Position numbers and translations under genes: made by a program. From Synergistaceae bacterium (GTDB lineage: Bacteria > Synergistota > Synergistia > Synergistales > Aminobacteriaceae): a DNA stretch of 45,810 nt. Location: positions 1 through 45,810 of the forward strand of contig JAFSJJ010000025.1 of the NCBI GenBank assembly GCA_017439345.1, written 5' to 3'. The notes beneath the pieces are model-generated. The model made no database searches, was not told where the DNA came from, and saw only the letters and a program-made list of their open reading frames with translations. Positions 42,885-45,810 of the stretch are shown here, piece by piece (position 1 is the stretch's first letter; each line of letters begins with the position of its first letter).

Positions 42885-43655
42885 TTATCTCCCTTCAAGC
42901 ATTAATTTCACTATCTGAGCACTTAATCTCGCTGTAACTTCTGTGAATTCTTGAAAGTCTATAGTCGCCTGAGAATTTGCTTTGTCAGAAACAGCGCGTA
43001 CTATCACGAACGGAATTTGATTCAGATAACACACCTGAGCAATTGCCCCGCTTTCCATGTCGCAGCAGTAACCGCCGAAATTGTTAGTAATCAAGTCCTT
43101 CTGAGCCTTAGTGCTGATAAATTGATCACCTGTGCAAATTCGTCCTTCAACAATATTTCTGTCAGGAGCAGCTTTCTTTGCAGCATGTAACGCTTTCTGA
43201 CGCAATTTAGAGTCTGACTCAAAGGCAAATTTCCCTGTGTAGGGTATCTCGCCTCTTGCAAAATTTATCGGGGTAACATCATAATCATGCTGGACACAAT
43301 CAAGGGCAATAACTACATCACCGATATTTAACTCAGGATTCAACGAGCCTGCAATACCTGTATTTATAATCTCGCTGACTCCGAAATGAGTTATCAATAA
43401 CTGAGCGCAAATACCTGCGTTTACTTTACCCACTCCGCATTTAACTATGACAATTTCAGAATTACCGAGCGTACCTTCACAAAATTCCATGTCTGCAATA
43501 ATTTCTTTACGGGTTATCGAGGCAGCTTCTTTCAACAAAGCGACTTCAACGTCCATAGCTCCGATTATGCCGGTCTTGTTTTGACTCAAGGCTTCAGCTT
43601 TAACAGGAACGATTAACACAGCAAGAATTATTACAGCAAGCAAAAATTTTCTCAT
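42885..43655 (-). CDS. MTA/SAH nucleosidase-like protein with signal peptide
   Basis: 256 residues from the ATG at 43655; the frame is open to 43736 but that adds a non-hydrophobic stretch. The start MRKFLLAVIILAVLIVPVKA is a signal peptide. The mature part is a full PNP/UDP-type nucleosidase: GIIGAMDVEVALL keeps the Glu matching Glu12 of E. coli MTAN, CDMESGAIAQVC keeps the Met-Glu pair, and VRAVSDKAN keeps the catalytic Asp. It would cleave methylthioadenosine, adenosylhomocysteine or a related nucleoside, unusually in the periplasm. It lies between the permease and hydantoinase genes on the same strand. Confidence 0.82.
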   Translation of the reverse strand: MRKFLLAVIILAVLIVPVKAEALSQNKTGIIGAMDVEVALLKEAASITRKEIIADMEFCEGTLGNSEIVIVKCGVGKVNAGICAQLLITHFGVSEIINTGIAGSLNPELNIGDVVIALDCVQHDYDVTPINFARGEIPYTGKFAFESDSKLRQKALHAAKKAAPDRNIVEGRICTGDQFISTKAQKDLITNNFGGYCCDMESGAIAQVCYLNQIPFVIVRAVSDKANSQATIDFQEFTEVTARLSAQIVKLMLEGR

Positions 43656-43758
43656 GACTTTATCACCTGTTATACTTGCAGTTCGTATCATCGGCTTCAA
43701 CGTCAAATAGTGCCGGCTGACTCGAGACTTCAGCAAGAAAAAGTTCTCTCATGACTTA

Positions 43759-45150
43759 TTAGCCTACCATCCAGGCACTGCCCAAACCGGTCAAGAACAA
43801 ATACACAGCAGCATATTGCAGAATTCCTGTTGCGTATGCATTCGGTATTGAGAGCTTCAGGAAGTCGCGCGATTCAACTTTAGTGTAGGCAAGTCCCCAC
43901 GCTACCCATGATTGAGTTATACAGCAGCCTATATTTACTGTTATAGTAGGAATAGCGAACACTCCATACAGGAACGGCACGGAGAATTTAGCAACGTTCG
44001 ATAACACTCCCAGAGTCGCAGCACCGCAGCCTACGAGGGTCATAGGGCCTCTGAATAATCCCATGAATAGCAACACGGCAAAGACTACGCACACGACTAA
44101 CTCAGACTTTGGCATGATCCCGCCGATTACGACATTGAAATACGGTGAAGCATACACTGCAACTGCATTAAACATGGGAAGAGTTAATAAGAAGCCTACT
44201 AACGGGGCAGTATCTACAACACCTTCATAATATAATTTGTTGACGAGCTGGCAGTTCTCCCTGAAAGTTCCCGACATTCTACCGCATAAGAATAGAGCCG
44301 AGAAACCTGCAATTACAAATCCGCCGATGACAGAGAAGTTAAATGCAATGTTAAGAATAACAGGTACAACCGGTAATATTAACGTGTAAATCGGTGCGTC
44401 CTTCTGTGCAGCCTGAGGAGTCCTTGTCTGAGCAGCCCACTGCCTGTGAGTCTTAGCCCGGCCAAGATAGAACATAGCAAGCAGAGTAGTAACGACTAAC
44501 ATTATTGCGAGTGCAGCATATCCCCAGTGTGAAGCGTACCAGCCAAGTGTGAAATCAGGCATATCTGAAGGCTTAATGAAGAAGGCTCTATACTGTGCGA
44601 AGTTTACGGGATTTAAATATATTCCTGAAGCTACAGCTCCCATGAATGAGAACATTGCTATTGCCTTAGGAACTCCCAGAGACATCAAAATCGGCAGAAC
44701 GATAACACCGATTGCTATAACCGGGCCTGCTCCTGTCATTGAAGTGAATATTAATGCTGTTACGAGGTTAAGCAGTGAAATTGTTACAACAGGTTTGTCG
44801 CCTCCAAGTTCTACGGTTTTACGAATCAGAGTCGAAGCTATTCCCGTATCCATTAAGACTCTTCCGAACCATGCACCCCAGCAGACATTTACGAGCGTAG
44901 TTCCCCAGCCTTCCGGTGCAGACTGATAAATTCTGTTGAGTATCGCAACTAGACCTTTACCGCCCTCGAACATCAAGACAGGGTTAGCCTTCAAGAACTC
45001 TTCAGAGACGAACAGAGTCCCGAACAGAGGCAGTACAGTCCATAAAATCGTGATGACAAGAAAGCCTATCATCAGGTTAAAGCCCTTGATGCAGTACCAT
45101 GCAAGAGCAAAGAACGTGAGAAGCAGAATTACACCTATAGCGAAATCCAT
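43759..45150 (-). CDS. Polytopic permease, GntP/CitM-like ion transporter
   Basis: 463 residues with about 12 helices. Two inverted halves are suggested: MTGAGPVIAIGVIVLPILMS (about 139-158) and FRGPMTLVGCGAATLGVLS (about 373-391), both glycine-rich re-entrant-like loops, typical of the ion transporter superfamily (gluconate, citrate, C4-dicarboxylate). No periplasmic partner is needed. It probably imports the substrate of the downstream hydantoinase and nucleosidase operon. Family placement is by layout. Confidence 0.72.
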   Translation of the reverse strand: MDFAIGVILLLTFFALAWYCIKGFNLMIGFLVITILWTVLPLFGTLFVSEEFLKANPVLMFEGGKGLVAILNRIYQSAPEGWGTTLVNVCWGAWFGRVLMDTGIASTLIRKTVELGGDKPVVTISLLNLVTALIFTSMTGAGPVIAIGVIVLPILMSLGVPKAIAMFSFMGAVASGIYLNPVNFAQYRAFFIKPSDMPDFTLGWYASHWGYAALAIMLVVTTLLAMFYLGRAKTHRQWAAQTRTPQAAQKDAPIYTLILPVVPVILNIAFNFSVIGGFVIAGFSALFLCGRMSGTFRENCQLVNKLYYEGVVDTAPLVGFLLTLPMFNAVAVYASPYFNVVIGGIMPKSELVVCVVFAVLLFMGLFRGPMTLVGCGAATLGVLSNVAKFSVPFLYGVFAIPTITVNIGCCITQSWVAWGLAYTKVESRDFLKLSIPNAYATGILQYAAVYLFLTGLGSAWMVG

Positions 45151-45167
45151 TTAGAAACATTCTCCCT

Positions 45168-45810
45168 TCATGAGAAATATTTGACATACTCCCCATGCCT
45201 AAAGGCAGGGGATTCTGGCCTCAACGAACCTTGCCTGCCGAAACAGGTCTTACGGGTTCTCCTCCAATGGCTGATGCCCCAGCCATATTTTATAGCTTCA
45301 TATTCCAATATCTTCACGAATTCTGAGAACCCTAAGCTATGAACTTTTCGTCCATACCTGCGGGCCATTCCCTTCATGTTCAGGTCTTCAAGGCATATTA
45401 CAGCATATTCTTTGCACAGACTGCGCGCTGTCTTAAAGTGAAAATCTTTACGTTGATTCTCCATTCGTCTGTAGGCTCGTGCTAAATCTTTACGGGCTCG
45501 TTCGCGGTTATGTGAACTTTTCTGTTTATGAGATAAATTGCGACATTTATTCTTGATTTGTTTGGCGTTCAGCATGAAGAAATATGGAGACTTTATATTA
45601 TGGCCATCACTGCCTGTGAGAAATCTCTTCAGCCCGAAATCGAACCCGACGCTTTTACCTGTTCGCGGTTCAACCGGTTTATTCTGAATTTCACAGCTTA
45701 GATAAACATATATATCTCCTACTGCATCACGCTTCACTGTTACTGTTTTTACTTTTCCCTCTATGTTCCGTGACTTGAAATACCCGTACCACTTCTTGCC
45801 AAGTCTTATA
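45168..45810 (-). pseudogene. tnpB: TnpB fragment, internally deleted, running off the window
   Basis: The open frame continues upstream past the window end. RuvC-I (VGFDFGLKRFL) and RuvC-II (ICLEDLNMKGM) are intact. After EYEAIKYG the frame passes straight to WGISHWRRTR, with no zinc ribbon and no RuvC-III Asp; in another frame the region reads ASAIGGEPVRPVSAGKVR and a stop, the normal TnpB C-terminal end. So the segment coding for the zinc ribbon and RuvC-III has been deleted. The frame then reads through the right-end hairpin to TGA. It is not an active nuclease. Confidence 0.75.
45181..45810 (-). mobile_element. IS200/IS605-type element, right end and partial body
   Basis: The right end is a hairpin at 45191-45211 (CCCC, GCC and loop TAAA, GGC, GGGG with small internal asymmetry), preceded on the plus strand by TTGACATACT, as common in such elements. 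Only the portion from the right end to the window edge is visible; the left end lies outside. Confidence 0.6.

Noticed and set aside
1-45810. CRISPR array
   Set aside because: No series of regularly spaced direct repeats was seen; the two-copy element is 33 kb apart.
1-45810. tRNA or rRNA genes
   Set aside because: No cloverleaf with a GTTCGA-type T-arm and CCA-compatible acceptor, nor ribosomal RNA sequence, was recognised in the gaps.

Overview
The window reads as a chromosomal segment of a Gram-negative, probably anaerobic and gut-associated member of the Synergistota. The strongest clue is the surface protein ending at 8485 (minus strand): its C-terminus has the Gly-Gly-Cys-Asn-Ala-Gly, hydrophobic segment, basic tail layout of the Synergist-CTERM sorting signal. 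LptA and LptB show that the cell has an outer membrane. The DNA is AT-rich, genes are densely packed, Shine-Dalgarno sites are mostly AGGAG, and GTG and TTG starts are frequent.

Layout. (1) 1-4,720: two tiny hydrophobic proteins, then a DUF262/DUF1524 (GmrSD-like) protein in line with an orphan CitX and an exported tyrosine phosphatase. Next comes a Sel1 membrane protein behind a promoter whose spacer carries eleven C residues. (2) 4,726-8,480: rsfS, kdgK and eda on the minus strand, argH on the plus strand, with a structured repeat between them. (3) 8,485-11,146: a disrupted repeat-rich surface protein. (4) 11,312-17,700: lptA-lptB-fumC (lptB and fumC overlap out of frame), a degenerate Rpn/PD-(D/E)XK gene, a TrmA/RlmD-type methyltransferase and a GT-C-like membrane protein. 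(5) 17,704-29,008: a polyol/sugar locus with a dehydrogenase set, a ribose-type ABC transporter, a divergent ROK regulator and the tagatose-bisphosphate aldolase pair GatY/GatZ. (6) 29,087-31,673: an exported nuclease, a TSUP permease, a DUF4416 protein and a small secreted protein. (7) 31,832-33,920: an insertion-sequence graveyard of broken TnpB genes and truncated neighbours. (8) 34,059-35,558: an unknown membrane protein with an HTH-like N-terminal part. (9) 35,584-39,764: a YiaK/YiaL/cyclase/PanE-like/Zn-dehydrogenase cluster suited to sugar-acid catabolism. (10) 39,874-45,150: a second copy of the structured repeat, then an HExxH protein, a hydantoinase/oxoprolinase, an exported MTA/SAH nucleosidase-like protein and a permease. 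(11) 45,168-45,810: another TnpB remnant running off the window.

How the genes work together: KdgK and Eda complete an Entner-Doudoroff-type route from 2-keto-3-deoxygluconate to pyruvate and glyceraldehyde-3-phosphate. The fructuronate reductase/mannitol dehydrogenase and YiaK-type reductase could feed such routes. The ABC transporter, dehydrogenases and GatYZ suggest import of an unphosphorylated polyol or ketose and final cleavage of a ketose bisphosphate. No sugar kinase for that step is in the window.

Most distinctive signals: a candidate phase-variable promoter at 4,004-4,035; a 47-bp near-identical element present twice, 33 kb apart, with a compensatory base-pair change in a hairpin; the lptB/fumC overlap with an apparent ACG start; and several one-base lesions at homopolymers. 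No tRNA, rRNA or CRISPR array was recognised.
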